64,000 nucleotides of DNA from Scybalomonas sp905214925 (GTDB lineage Bacteria; Bacillota; Clostridia; Lachnospirales; Lachnospiraceae): NCBI GenBank assembly GCA_905214925.1, contig CAJMOB010000011.1:1-64000 (forward strand), given 5' to 3'. A program made the position numbers and the translations under genes. The notes beneath the pieces are model-generated. The model did no database searches. It was not told the origin of the DNA and saw nothing but the letters and a program-made list of their open reading frames with translations. Of this stretch, positions 26,998 to 35,589 are shown one piece after another (the first letter of the stretch is position 1; the number at the start of each line of letters is the position of its first letter).

Positions 26998-28440
26998 ATG
27001 AACTCAAAAAAACATTCACTCTTTTTAAGCGGTATTCTATTTGGAATTATTCTTACTATCGGGATTTTATTTGCCCTTATTTCTTATGTACCAAATCAAA
27101 CAAAGGCAAGAACAATTTCCACTGAAATAATTTCCGCTGACTCAACTAGCACACAATCACAAGAAGAAACAAATATGGACACGAAAAGCACATCTGTAGA
27201 ACAGGAGAATTTTTCAAAAAACTCTCTTACAAAAAACGCCATAAAATCTTGGTCTTCTAAAACCGTATATGTCGCAGGGGATCGGGTTATTTATAAAAAT
27301 AATATTTATGAAGCAAAATGGTGGACACAAAATGAAATTCCATCCAAAGAAGATACATGGGGAGTTTGGAAGTATATTAAAAAAGCTTCTTCGACTTCTA
27401 CAAATACGAATGGAAACGAAGATACAAGTTCAAACATTTCAAACACTAGCAAAGATACAACGACAAATGAAAGCACAAATACTTCAAATCAAGATAAAAC
27501 AACGACTACTACAAACAAGAAACATCCAAATAATTTCAAAGTAGTAGCCTATTACCCTTCTTGGGTAACAAATGGATTAAATAAACTTCGCTTTAACACT
27601 ATCACACATGTAAATTATTCCTTTGCTATCCCTACTTCTGATGGGGGACTTCGTCCTCTTGAGAATCCATCTCTTGCAAAACAGATTATTAAGAAAGCTC
27701 ATGCTAATAATGCGAAAGTATTCATTGCTATTGGCGGTTGGAGCTATAATGGAACTCCTTTAGAGGCAACCTTTAAATCCGCCACCGCTACAAAAGCAAA
27801 GCGTACAAAATTTGTCAACTCTATTTTAAAACTCGTCGATAAATATGGTTTTGATGGAGTAGATATGGACTGGGAACACCCTCGTGTTGATGATAGTTCA
27901 AAGAAACAATATGAAGCTGTTATGGTGACATTATCGAAGAAACTTCATGCCAAAGGAAAACTATTATCTTCCGCAGTATTAAGTGGTGCTACTCCTGATG
28001 GACAAATCTATTACGATGCTGCAGCCCATACAGATAAAGTGTTAAAAGCTGTGGACTGGATTAACGTTATGGCATATGACGGTGGAGATGGTGCTCGTCA
28101 TTCTAGCTATCAATTTGCGATAAATTCTGGAAATTATTGGAGAAAAACAAGAAAAATGCCCGCAAAAAAAGTAGTTCTTGGAGTTCCTTTTTACGGTCGT
28201 CCTTCTTGGGCAAGCTATGAAACAATTTTACAAACAGATAAAAATGCCTATAAAAAAGATGTTGCAACTATCTATGGTATGGAAGCCTATTATAACGGTA
28301 TGCCAACGATTCGAAAGAAAACAAAGTATGCCATCAATCATTTCGGCGGTGTTATGATCTGGGAAATCACACAGGATACAACCGTAAAAAAATATAGCCT
28401 TCTAACAGCCATTCAGCAAGCGATTAATGCAAGTAAATAA
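26998..28440 (+). CDS. Exported GH18 chitinase-like hydrolase with a chitin-binding module
   Basis: 480 residues from MNSKKHSL, the ATG after AGGAGG. An N-terminal hydrophobic segment (~8-30) is a signal or membrane anchor. A CBM5/12-type carbohydrate-binding module follows (~75-125: VYVAGDRVIYKNNIYEAKWW), then a Thr/Ser/Asn-rich linker and the GH18 barrel (~170-478). The catalytic signature DGVDMDWE (DxxDxDxE) is intact, with WINVMAYD downstream. It should hydrolyse beta-1,4-linked GlcNAc polymers outside the cell. A role on peptidoglycan instead of chitin is possible. Confidence 0.9.
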   Translation: MNSKKHSLFLSGILFGIILTIGILFALISYVPNQTKARTISTEIISADSTSTQSQEETNMDTKSTSVEQENFSKNSLTKNAIKSWSSKTVYVAGDRVIYKNNIYEAKWWTQNEIPSKEDTWGVWKYIKKASSTSTNTNGNEDTSSNISNTSKDTTTNESTNTSNQDKTTTTTNKKHPNNFKVVAYYPSWVTNGLNKLRFNTITHVNYSFAIPTSDGGLRPLENPSLAKQIIKKAHANNAKVFIAIGGWSYNGTPLEATFKSATATKAKRTKFVNSILKLVDKYGFDGVDMDWEHPRVDDSSKKQYEAVMVTLSKKLHAKGKLLSSAVLSGATPDGQIYYDAAAHTDKVLKAVDWINVMAYDGGDGARHSSYQFAINSGNYWRKTRKMPAKKVVLGVPFYGRPSWASYETILQTDKNAYKKDVATIYGMEAYYNGMPTIRKKTKYAINHFGGVMIWEITQDTTVKKYSLLTAIQQAINASK

Positions 28441-28475
28441 CGATGAGAAACAAACGATACGAATTTCTCCCATTC

Positions 28476-28514
28476 AAAAAGCTCTGTTCCATAAAATTGG
28501 TGCAGAGCTTTTTT
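28476..28514 (+). terminator. Intrinsic terminator after the GH18 gene
   Basis: AAAAAGCTCTG pairs with CAGAGCTTTTTT around a 16-base loop, followed by a T run on the plus strand. It separates the GH18 gene from the spore-coat operon. Confidence 0.85.
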
Positions 28515-28575
28515 CACCTTCTTTTGTTTCTAGTCATATACTAACATTGACAATAAAATAATGGAGTTAAAAATT

Positions 28576-28770
28576 ATGGAATTTCAATCTTGTTCTCAGA
28601 ACAATTATGATTCTTGCCTAGAACAATTTCCACTTGCTATGGCCTATGTTCCTTTCCAACGTTTTGGCTGTCCTTATGATCTTCCAAAAGGCTTTCAATG
28701 TGGTACCATTTTTCCCGAACTAAATAAGCCATTCTTGGGAGAAGGAGGTTGTAAGTCATGGCGCAAATGA
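28576..28770 (+). CDS. cotJA: Spore coat-associated protein CotJA
   Basis: 64 residues from MEFQSCSQNN. This ATG is preferred to one 15 bases earlier because GGAG lies nine bases before it. The CotJA core is clear: PLAMAYVPFQRFG, then CGTIFPELNKPFLG. CotJA, CotJB and CotJC form a small spore-coat/mother-cell complex, usually transcribed under the early mother-cell sigma factor SigE. It overlaps cotJB by 13 bases. Expression timing is inferred from the family. Confidence 0.85.
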   Translation: MEFQSCSQNNYDSCLEQFPLAMAYVPFQRFGCPYDLPKGFQCGTIFPELNKPFLGEGGCKSWRK

Positions 28771-29015
28771 ATCAAAAACAACTGATGCAATATATTAATG
28801 AAGTTTCTTTTGGAATCGATGAGCTCGCTCTTTTTTTAGATACGCATCCAATGGATCAAAAGGCTCTTGATTATTATGAACATCTTCGTGTACTTAGAAA
28901 AAAGGCAGTGGATGCTTATACCAAACATTTCGGTCCTTTGACATACCGTGATGTAGAAACTTGTGACTATTGGACATGGGTACAAACACCATGGCCATGG
29001 GAAATGGAGGGATAA
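28758..29015 (+). CDS. cotJB: Spore coat protein CotJB
   Basis: 85 residues. The family pattern is present: INEVSFGIDELALFLDTHP, DYYEHLRVLR and the terminal WTWVQTPWPWE. AAGGAGG precedes the ATG inside the end of cotJA, and its own last codons carry the GGAGG of cotJC, so all three genes are translationally linked. It is needed for assembly of the CotJ coat complex; the molecular role is not established by sequence. Confidence 0.9.
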   Translation: MAQMNQKQLMQYINEVSFGIDELALFLDTHPMDQKALDYYEHLRVLRKKAVDAYTKHFGPLTYRDVETCDYWTWVQTPWPWEMEG

Positions 29016-29017
29016 CT

Positions 29018-29629
29018 ATGTGGACTTATGAAAAACGCTTGCAATACCCTGTTAAAATCAAAAATCCAGATCCTGCTATGGCAAAAATTATTATTACGCA
29101 GTTTGGTGGACCAGACGGTGAACTAGCTGCTTCTATGCGTTATCTTTCTCAACGTTATTCTATGCCATTTCGAGATATCGCTGGTCTTTTAACAGATATC
29201 GGTACCGAGGAACTGGCACATATGGAAATGATTTGTGCCATTGTTCATCAATTAACTCGTAACTTAACACCTGAAGAAATTAAATGTCAAGGATTTGCTG
29301 ATTATTATGTGGATCATACCGTTGGTCTTTGGCCACAAGCGGCGAGTGGAACTCCTTTTAGTGCAACTGTTTTCCAGTCAAAAGGGGATGCCATAACCGA
29401 CCTCCATGAAGATTTGGCCGCAGAACAAAAAGCCCGCACAACCTATGATAATATTTTACGATTAATTAAAGATCCTGATATTGTAGACCCAATCCGTTTC
29501 TTAAGAGAGCGAGAAATTGTGCATTATCAAAGATTTGGTGAAGGACTTAGAAGAGTTCAAGAACGTCTAGACTCTAAAAACTTCTATGCCTTTAACCCTG
29601 AATTTGATTGTTCTTCTTCCTGCAAATGA
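29018..29629 (+). CDS. cotJC: Spore coat protein CotJC, manganese-catalase family
   Basis: 203 residues from MWTYEKRLQYP, chosen by GGAGG eight bases upstream (a longer frame would start inside cotJB). It is a ferritin-like four-helix protein of the Mn-catalase family: the metal-ligand pattern ELAASMRYL, GTEELAHMEM and REREIVHYQRFGE supplies Glu and His residues for a dimanganese centre. It probably protects the forming spore from peroxide as part of the coat. The C-terminus ends in CSSSCK. Third gene of cotJABC. Confidence 0.92.
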   Translation: MWTYEKRLQYPVKIKNPDPAMAKIIITQFGGPDGELAASMRYLSQRYSMPFRDIAGLLTDIGTEELAHMEMICAIVHQLTRNLTPEEIKCQGFADYYVDHTVGLWPQAASGTPFSATVFQSKGDAITDLHEDLAAEQKARTTYDNILRLIKDPDIVDPIRFLREREIVHYQRFGEGLRRVQERLDSKNFYAFNPEFDCSSSCK

Positions 29630-29651
29630 TGAGAAGTATACCTTCCATGTA

Positions 29652-29692
29652 AAAAAAAGAAGTCCCAAGTTTTATCTTGAGACTTCTTTTTC
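29652..29692. terminator. Bidirectional terminator between cotJC and tRNA-Thr
   Basis: AAAAGAAGTC...CAAG and CTTG...GACTTCTTTTT pair around TTTTAT with one mismatch, flanked by A and T runs on both sides. It ends cotJABC on the plus strand and can end the minus-strand tRNA transcript. Confidence 0.85.
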
Positions 29693-29703
29693 CTTTGTCT
29701 TAA

Positions 29704-29778
<75 letters not shown>

Positions 29779-30260
29779 TATGCTATAGGTTTTCTATGCA
29801 ACAAAATTATTATACACTATTTTTATAATATTTTCAATAGGTTATATTAAATATTCTATTCACAAAAATATTTAGTAATATTTTCCATACTATCTTTTAT
29901 TTATTTGCATAAACTACTTTTAACTCTTTCAAAACAAAGTATGCATTGCTCACTCTTTTCTACTTTAGGCTACCTCTAACAATGCATCCCCTTTTTCTTC
30001 TAGTTTTTAAAGAATTTTTCTACATTTCGTATTTATTTATGATACTTTATTTCAAAACCAAATTTCCTTCCTAATTAATTCCCAATCTCCTTCTTAAACA
30101 GGAATTGATTACTTTTAAAATTTTCTTAATCTTTCTTAATAATTGTTCATTTTTATTGTTTCTATTTTTTAGCTATGTTATAATTTCGATATACAAAATA
30201 CTTTATAAATATTATATCATTTGCTTAGAATTTATGAACGAAGTGGAAAGGATGATCCTT
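29779..30260. other. Intergenic region with a repeat copy, no gene seen
   Basis: 482 AT-rich bases between the tRNA and the PAP2-like gene. The part at 29924-29987 is an interspersed repeat shared with 55817-55881. An open frame from 30105 runs into the PAP2-like gene but lacks a start signal there. The tRNA promoter on the minus strand should lie in ~29790-29830, which is too AT-rich to pick boxes with confidence. Confidence 0.5.
29924..29987. repeat. Interspersed repeat family B, copy 1
   Basis: This reads CTTTCAAAACAAAGTATGCA at the left and TACCTCTAACAATGCAT at the right, with ATGCATTG and CAATGCAT as inverted ends. It aligns over ~62 bases with 55817-55881 at roughly 75-80% by eye, and more weakly with 59505-59565. 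No ORF. Confidence 0.5.
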
Positions 30261-30941
30261 ATGAAAAAGTGGTTATACCAACATAGACACGCTTGTATGT
30301 TTTTATATTTTCTTATTTATTTACCATGGTTTGCTTGGCTTGAAAAGACCGTGGGCTATTCTCCCGAATATATCATTCATGTAAAAATTGATGACTATAT
30401 TCCATTTATCGAATTTTTTATTATTCCTTATATGCTCTGGTTCGCTTTTATTAGCATATGGGTCATATACTTTTTCTTTAAAGATACAAAAGAGTTTTAT
30501 CAACTTACTTGCTTTTTATTTATTGGAATGACGATTTTTTTAATTGTATCCACCTTATTTCCAAACGGACATCAACTTCGTCCTACTGAATTTGCAAGAG
30601 ACAATATTTTTGTAGATATGGTAAAATATCTCTATCAGCTTGATACTCCAACGAATATTGCTCCAAGCATTCATGTGTATAACACACTCTGTGTTTGGTC
30701 TGCTGTTCAAAGAAGTAACTATCTAAAGGAACATTTTAGCAGCCGACTAAAAAATATAACTTACATGATAACAACAATTTTATCCATATCTATTATTTTA
30801 TCTACTATGTTTTTAAAACAACATTCTTTCTTAGATGTTATAACTGCATTTATTATGTGGGGTGTTATTTATCGTTTTGTTTATCGTCCCGCTTATCATA
30901 CGGAAAATAATAAAACGAAACCCTCTATTGAAAACATTTAA
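30261..30941 (+). CDS. PAP2-like membrane phosphatase/transferase
   Basis: 226 residues from MKKWLYQHRH (AAAGGA eight bases upstream). About six membrane spans. PAP2-superfamily active-site elements are recognisable though not classic: NIAPSIHVYN (usual PSxH) and LKQHSFLDVI (second His plus Asp). Enzymes with this pattern act on lipid phosphates such as phosphatidic acid, undecaprenyl diphosphate or phosphoinositol lipids at the membrane. The substrate is not predictable. It is monocistronic, with a strong terminator after it. Confidence 0.75.
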   Translation: MKKWLYQHRHACMFLYFLIYLPWFAWLEKTVGYSPEYIIHVKIDDYIPFIEFFIIPYMLWFAFISIWVIYFFFKDTKEFYQLTCFLFIGMTIFLIVSTLFPNGHQLRPTEFARDNIFVDMVKYLYQLDTPTNIAPSIHVYNTLCVWSAVQRSNYLKEHFSSRLKNITYMITTILSISIILSTMFLKQHSFLDVITAFIMWGVIYRFVYRPAYHTENNKTKPSIENI

Positions 30942-30974
30942 TCGAGAATAAAAGAAAGCAATTGATTTCCATAC

Positions 30975-31016
30975 AAAGAGGCTATCACATGAAAGAATTC
31001 ATGTGATAGCCTCTTT
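30975..31016. terminator. Intrinsic terminator after the PAP2-like gene
   Basis: AAAGAGGCTATCACATG and its exact inverted copy flank an 8-base loop, ending in TTTTTT on the plus strand. It lies between convergent genes and can serve both. A second small hairpin, GATAGGAAA/TTTCCTA, follows at about 31024-31047. Confidence 0.9.
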
Positions 31017-31098
31017 TTTGTGGGATAGGAAACATATTTTCCTATTGTATCTAATATTATCTACTGCCTGAAAAAATATAAAAGGATTTATTTAGATA

Positions 31099-32115
31099 TT
31101 AATTAAATCCATAGAATTTTCTCACTATCTGATACGCCATAATCGATACCTTTCGTCCACCTTTTCCTGGTAGATTAGAAGAACGTCCCATAATGCTATA
31201 ACGGAGTTTTCGATATAACTTACGATCTAGATTTTTTAAATACTTCCAAAGTTCTTGTTTTTTCTTAAAGTTTTCATCCGTTCCTGAACGTATTAATAAA
31301 ATAGAGGATACCATCATCATAATATCCAAATAATTCATCATATACTTTCTTAATTTTTTATTCTCAATCTTCCACACATTATATGTCTCTAACATAATAT
31401 GCGTTACTCGGATCTGCTGATCGATTCTACCAATCATAACCTTTTCATTTACAGATTGATCGCCTCTTCCGATAAAATAACGATAGAAATTCACATCTAA
31501 ATAGTATATGGTTTTTACATAAGGAAGCGGTTGATATACAAAAATATTATCAACATAAAATGTATGTTTTGGGAGTTTTAAACCGCACTCTCTTAATAGC
31601 TCTGTTCGATAAATAACAGAGTGCATTAAAATATATTGGGATTTTTTTAAAAATCTCATATCGTCCCATGTAATCACTTCATCTTGTGGAAACATATTAC
31701 GATAACTCATTACTTTTTTTCTTCTTGCTCCTTGTTTTTCATAGACAAAGTTACTAAGAAGCATGTCGAGGGAAATATTTTCTCTTACCATCTTACGAAG
31801 AACTTCTAAAATATCATGATAAGCAGCTTTATTGACCCAGTCATCACTATCAACAACTTTATAATAATATCCTGTGGCATTTAAAAGTCCTGTGTTCACA
31901 GCCTCTCCATGTCCACCGTTTTCTTGATGAATGGCTCTTACAATGGTTGGATATTTGCTTGCATATTCATCTGCAATTTGAGCCGTCCCATCTTTTGATC
32001 CATCGTCCACAATTAAAATTTCAACTTCCTCTCCTCCTTCTAAAAGAGAGTCAACACAATGTCTCATATAACTTTCTGAGTTATAACAAGGCACTGCAAA
32101 TGTAATTAATTTCAT
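31099..32115 (-). CDS. Family 2 glycosyltransferase
   Basis: 338 residues, cytosolic GT-A fold. The N-terminus reads TFAVPCYNSESYMRHCVDSL, with ILIVDDGSKDGT (first Asp motif) and KVVDSDDWVN (DxD-like metal site) following. The C-terminal ~100 residues are basic, lack a long membrane span and may associate with the membrane. It transfers a sugar from a nucleotide donor; acceptor unknown. It lies 12 bases after the UDP-galactopyranose mutase gene in one operon, so galactofuranose addition to a surface glycan is a reasonable inference. Confidence 0.85.
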   Translation of the reverse strand: MKLITFAVPCYNSESYMRHCVDSLLEGGEEVEILIVDDGSKDGTAQIADEYASKYPTIVRAIHQENGGHGEAVNTGLLNATGYYYKVVDSDDWVNKAAYHDILEVLRKMVRENISLDMLLSNFVYEKQGARRKKVMSYRNMFPQDEVITWDDMRFLKKSQYILMHSVIYRTELLRECGLKLPKHTFYVDNIFVYQPLPYVKTIYYLDVNFYRYFIGRGDQSVNEKVMIGRIDQQIRVTHIMLETYNVWKIENKKLRKYMMNYLDIMMMVSSILLIRSGTDENFKKKQELWKYLKNLDRKLYRKLRYSIMGRSSNLPGKGGRKVSIMAYQIVRKFYGFN

Positions 32116-32127
32116 CTATTCATCCTC

Positions 32128-33282
32128 CTATTTCGTAATTCCCTCAAGCTTATCCGCAAGTTCTAATGCCTTTTCCACCATAGCATCAATATTATAATAC
32201 TGATACTCTGCTAACCGTCCTAATAAATATATATTGTCATATTTCTCTAGCATCTTACAATATTTTTCATAATTGGCACGGTTCTCTTTATTGAGAATCG
32301 CATAGTAAGGAATTTCTCCTTCTTCTCCTGTATAAGTATTTGGATATTCCTTCATAATGGTTGTTCCTTTTTCTTTTTGTCCTGTCATATGTTTAAATTC
32401 CGTAATTCTTGTATAGGACTCATTCACTGTATAATTGACAACCCCATGTGTTTGAACATAATCTTCTTCAAAATGTTCAAATATGAAATGAAGCGTGCGA
32501 TAAGGTAATCTGCCATATTGAAATTCAAACAATTCGTCTACTGGACCTGTATAAATAACTTCTCCTGAAAATGGAACGCCATCCAATAATATTTGATCAT
32601 TCATAAAAGAAATTCTCTCTTGGGCCTTTTTCCCAACTTGCACTTCAATGTTTTCATGGTTCAAAATCGCTTCAAACATTTTTGTATAGCCATCAAGAGG
32701 CATTCCTTGCCATGTATCTTGAAAATAGCGATTATCTCTTGAAATTAACACAGGAACACGATTCATAACCGATGGATCGATCTCATCAGGCGTTTGTCCC
32801 CATTGTTTCATGGTATAATGAAGAAATACATTTTCATACACATAATCTGCAACTTTTTGAATTTCTTCGTCTTCATTTTCCTTCAATGTTAAAATAGAAA
32901 CTCTCGCTCCATCCCCATATGTATTTTTTAACTTTTCTTCTAATTCTTTCCCTTTTTCTTCTCCATATACTTGGTAAAGACTATTTAAGTTAAAAGGAAC
33001 TGGCAAATAAGTGCCATATACATTTGCAACTACTTCATGAGAGTATGGATACCACTTTGTAAAACGAGAAAGATATTCATAGACTCTCTTTTTATTGGTG
33101 TGGAAAATATGAGGGCCATAGGTATGAATTAAAATACCATTTTCATCGTATTCATCATAACAGTTTCCAGCTATATGTTCTCTTTGTTCTATTACAAGTA
33201 CCTTTTTATTGCATCGCTCTGCTAACTCTCGTGCAATAACGCTCCCTGCCACACCTGCTCCAATTACTATACTATCGTACAT
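32128..33282 (-). CDS. glf: UDP-galactopyranose mutase
   Basis: 384 residues; flavoenzyme interconverting UDP-galactopyranose and UDP-galactofuranose. An N-terminal FAD-binding GAGVAGSVIAREL and EQREHIAGNCYDE are followed by HTYGPHIFHTNKK and YTMKQWG, all characteristic. Late RLAEYQYYNIDAMVEKAL completes the FAD site. Length is standard. GGAGG precedes the ATG. With the downstream GT2 gene it forms a two-gene galactofuranose module, without the larger polysaccharide cluster usually found around it. Confidence 0.95.
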   Translation of the reverse strand: MYDSIVIGAGVAGSVIARELAERCNKKVLVIEQREHIAGNCYDEYDENGILIHTYGPHIFHTNKKRVYEYLSRFTKWYPYSHEVVANVYGTYLPVPFNLNSLYQVYGEEKGKELEEKLKNTYGDGARVSILTLKENEDEEIQKVADYVYENVFLHYTMKQWGQTPDEIDPSVMNRVPVLISRDNRYFQDTWQGMPLDGYTKMFEAILNHENIEVQVGKKAQERISFMNDQILLDGVPFSGEVIYTGPVDELFEFQYGRLPYRTLHFIFEHFEEDYVQTHGVVNYTVNESYTRITEFKHMTGQKEKGTTIMKEYPNTYTGEEGEIPYYAILNKENRANYEKYCKMLEKYDNIYLLGRLAEYQYYNIDAMVEKALELADKLEGITK

Positions 33283-33398
33283 TTTCGACCTCCATCGTTT
33301 TTTATCTTGTCTATCTTATTATCCTGTTGTTTATTCTACATGAAATACTCTAGAATTTCTATAAAGAATTTCTTAAAGATTTCCTACAAAGTACTAAA

Positions 33399-33426
33399 AG
33401 GGCTATCACCTAAATGTGATAGCCCT
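33399..33426. terminator. Intrinsic terminator after crh
   Basis: AGGGCTATCAC and GTGATAGCCCT pair around a 6-base loop. On the minus strand CCCTTTTAGT follows. It ends the murB-rapZ-whiA-crh transcript. Confidence 0.85.
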
Positions 33427-33440
33427 AAAAAAGTTCTCTA

Positions 33441-33695
33441 TTAATTTGCACTCACATATTGTTCAATATGGTTTACTGCATCCTCTTCATCTTTTCCTTC
33501 AGCGATAACTGTAATTTCCTCTCCCACTGAAAGCCCAAGACTCATCATTCCCATAATACTTTTTGCATTGATTTTTTTATCTTCTGTCTCAATTAAAATA
33601 CTGCTTTCATATTGACTTGCTACTTGTACTAAAACAGCCACTGGTCTTGCTTCTAATCCTGATGGAATTTTGATTGTCATAGTTTTTGTGATCAT
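33441..33695 (-). CDS. crh: Crh-like HPr paralogue with Glu at position 15
   Basis: 84 residues with the HPr fold. The active-site loop of true HPr (GLHARP) reads GLEARP: the phosphorylatable His15 is Glu. The regulatory site NAKSIMGMMSLG keeps Ser46, substrate of HPr kinase. It therefore cannot relay phosphate in sugar transport but can be switched by HprK, whose gene lies 4 kb upstream. B. subtilis Crh has Gln at this position and sits after whiA (yvcL), the same order as here. A role in catabolite repression is inferred. AAGGAGG precedes the ATG. Confidence 0.88.
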   Translation of the reverse strand: MITKTMTIKIPSGLEARPVAVLVQVASQYESSILIETEDKKINAKSIMGMMSLGLSVGEEITVIAEGKDEEDAVNHIEQYVSAN

Positions 33696-33715
33696 AATAT
33701 CCTCCTTATTGCCTA

Positions 33716-34684
33716 TTACAAACTTCTTGAATTTTGTTGACGTTCTCTCAAATCGTCTGCCATATTACTCAATTTTCTTAATCTATGATTGACACCAGAT
33801 TTTCCTACTGGTGGATTAAGCATTGTTCCCAATTCTTTTAAAGTTGCCTCGGGCTGACTAAGACGTAATTTTGCAATTTCAGCAAGACCTTCTGATAACT
33901 CTGAAAAACCAATTGTTTCTTGAATAAATCGAATATCCTCTAATTGTTTCATTGCAGCAGAAACTGTCTTATTAATATTGGCTGTCTCACAATTCACCCG
34001 TCGATTTACGGAATTTCTCATGTCCTTTAATATGCGAACATTTTCTAATTTCATCAAAGAAACATGAGCTTCCATTACGTTTAAAATATCAACAATCATT
34101 GCACCTTCTTTTATATATACAACATAATATTTTTTACGTAAAACAATCTTGGCATCTAGTTCAAATGTATTAATAATTTCTTGAAGTTGTTTTGCTTTTT
34201 CTTCATTAGTGCATACAATTTCAAAATGATAATTTTTTTCTGGATCACTAATAGAACCAGCCGCTAAAAACGCACCTCTTATAAAGGCTCTCTTACAGCA
34301 ATCTCTTTGTAACACCATATTATCGATCTGAGATAATTCTTCTCGAATTTCTCCATTATTATCGATTAATTTCGTTGCTCGTAATACTTTTAACGACTGT
34401 TGGTGATCATCAATTTTCACCATATAAGTATGTGTTTTTTTTAAATACACATTCCTTTTAATCAAAATGCTTGCATTAATCTGAAATGCACTTTTTAATA
34501 GTGAATAGTATTTCCTAGCTACCACCGCATTTTCTGTATGAACAAGCAGCTTGTACTCATCAAATTCTGAAATTTGCACTCTGCCACATAGACTGACAAT
34601 TGCTGCAATTTCTGCAATTTGACAATGCCTCGCTGGACTCATAGCACGAGCCAGTTCTTCTTTCACCTCACTGGAAAAAGACAT
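33716..34684 (-). CDS. whiA: DNA-binding protein WhiA
   Basis: 322 residues from MSFSSEVKEELAR; this Met is better spaced from GGAGAA than one three codons earlier. The N-terminal two-thirds is a LAGLIDADG-homing-endonuclease-like fold without catalytic residues (CKRAFIRGAFLAAGSI). The C-terminus holds a helix-turn-helix (ATLKELGTMLNPPVGKSGVNHRLRK). WhiA is linked to cell division and chromosome segregation in Firmicutes. The rapZ-whiA-crh order is conserved. Confidence 0.93.
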   Translation of the reverse strand: MSFSSEVKEELARAMSPARHCQIAEIAAIVSLCGRVQISEFDEYKLLVHTENAVVARKYYSLLKSAFQINASILIKRNVYLKKTHTYMVKIDDHQQSLKVLRATKLIDNNGEIREELSQIDNMVLQRDCCKRAFIRGAFLAAGSISDPEKNYHFEIVCTNEEKAKQLQEIINTFELDAKIVLRKKYYVVYIKEGAMIVDILNVMEAHVSLMKLENVRILKDMRNSVNRRVNCETANINKTVSAAMKQLEDIRFIQETIGFSELSEGLAEIAKLRLSQPEATLKELGTMLNPPVGKSGVNHRLRKLSNMADDLRERQQNSRSL

Positions 34685-34701
34685 AATTTCCATTCTCCTT
34701 A

Positions 34702-35577
34702 TTATAGTGCTTTTTGTTTTGTATCCTTTTCAATATCACGATGTTCTGTTCGGACACTATAGGGAAGACTTTTCATTCGCTCTAACAATTCATTCACCAT
34801 TGTTACAGAACGATGTTTCCCTCCTGTACAACCTATGCTCACAACAAGCTGATTTTTTCCTTCATTGATATAATTCGGAATTAAAAATTCGAGCAAATCT
34901 TCAATTTTATCCAAAAACTCGTAGGATTTTTGACTTGCCATCACATATTCTTGAATTGGTTTGTCATTTCCTGTCAAATGTCTAATTTCTTTAATATAAT
35001 AAGGATTTGGCAAAAATCGTACATCAAATACAAGATCAGAATCCGTAGGGATTCCATACTTGAAACCAAAAGAAAGAATTGTAATAATGAAATTACTATA
35101 ATTTTGATTTTCTACAAAAATCTTCTCAAGTTCATGCTTTAATTCCTTTGTTAAAAGACAACTAGTGTCAATAATGTAACTAGCCTTTTCTCTTAAGAAA
35201 CGAACCTTCTCTCTCTCAAGCAAAATTCCATTTTCAATCCGTGTGCCATGAGCAAGAGGATGGATTCTTCTCGTCTCTTTATATCGCTTAATTAACACTT
35301 CATTGGAAGCATCAAGGAACAAAATCTCATATTTTCTTCCCCTTGCCTCTAAAGCAGATAACTGATCGGCTAACATAAGAAGCGATTCTCCACTTCGTAT
35401 ATCAATACCAACTGCTACATTATTTACTTCTGTTTCCAAATTATAAGTAATATCTGCAAAATTGGGTATTAAAGGAACTGGTAAATTATCCACACAGAAA
35501 TATCCTGCATCTTCTAACACTTTAAGTGCTGTCGTTTTCCCAGCCCCTGACATACCAGATACAATGACAAATCTCAT
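34702..35577 (-). CDS. rapZ: RapZ/YvcJ-family P-loop nucleotide-binding protein
   Basis: 291 residues. The Walker A GMSGAGKTTA is at the N-terminus, with VGIDIRSGE and the C-terminal SIGCTGGKHRSVTMV typical of the family. In E. coli RapZ binds a small RNA and controls amino-sugar synthesis; in Firmicutes YvcJ hydrolyses nucleotides and its role is less clear. It sits 12 bases after murB and 17 before whiA, in one operon. Confidence 0.92.
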   Translation of the reverse strand: MRFVIVSGMSGAGKTTALKVLEDAGYFCVDNLPVPLIPNFADITYNLETEVNNVAVGIDIRSGESLLMLADQLSALEARGRKYEILFLDASNEVLIKRYKETRRIHPLAHGTRIENGILLEREKVRFLREKASYIIDTSCLLTKELKHELEKIFVENQNYSNFIITILSFGFKYGIPTDSDLVFDVRFLPNPYYIKEIRHLTGNDKPIQEYVMASQKSYEFLDKIEDLLEFLIPNYINEGKNQLVVSIGCTGGKHRSVTMVNELLERMKSLPYSVRTEHRDIEKDTKQKAL

Positions 35578-35589
35578 AACCGTATCCCC

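Noticed and set aside
28530..28575. A SigE- or SigK-type promoter before cotJA
   Set aside because: CATATACT resembles a mother-cell -10 box, but no matching -35 at correct spacing could be found by eye.
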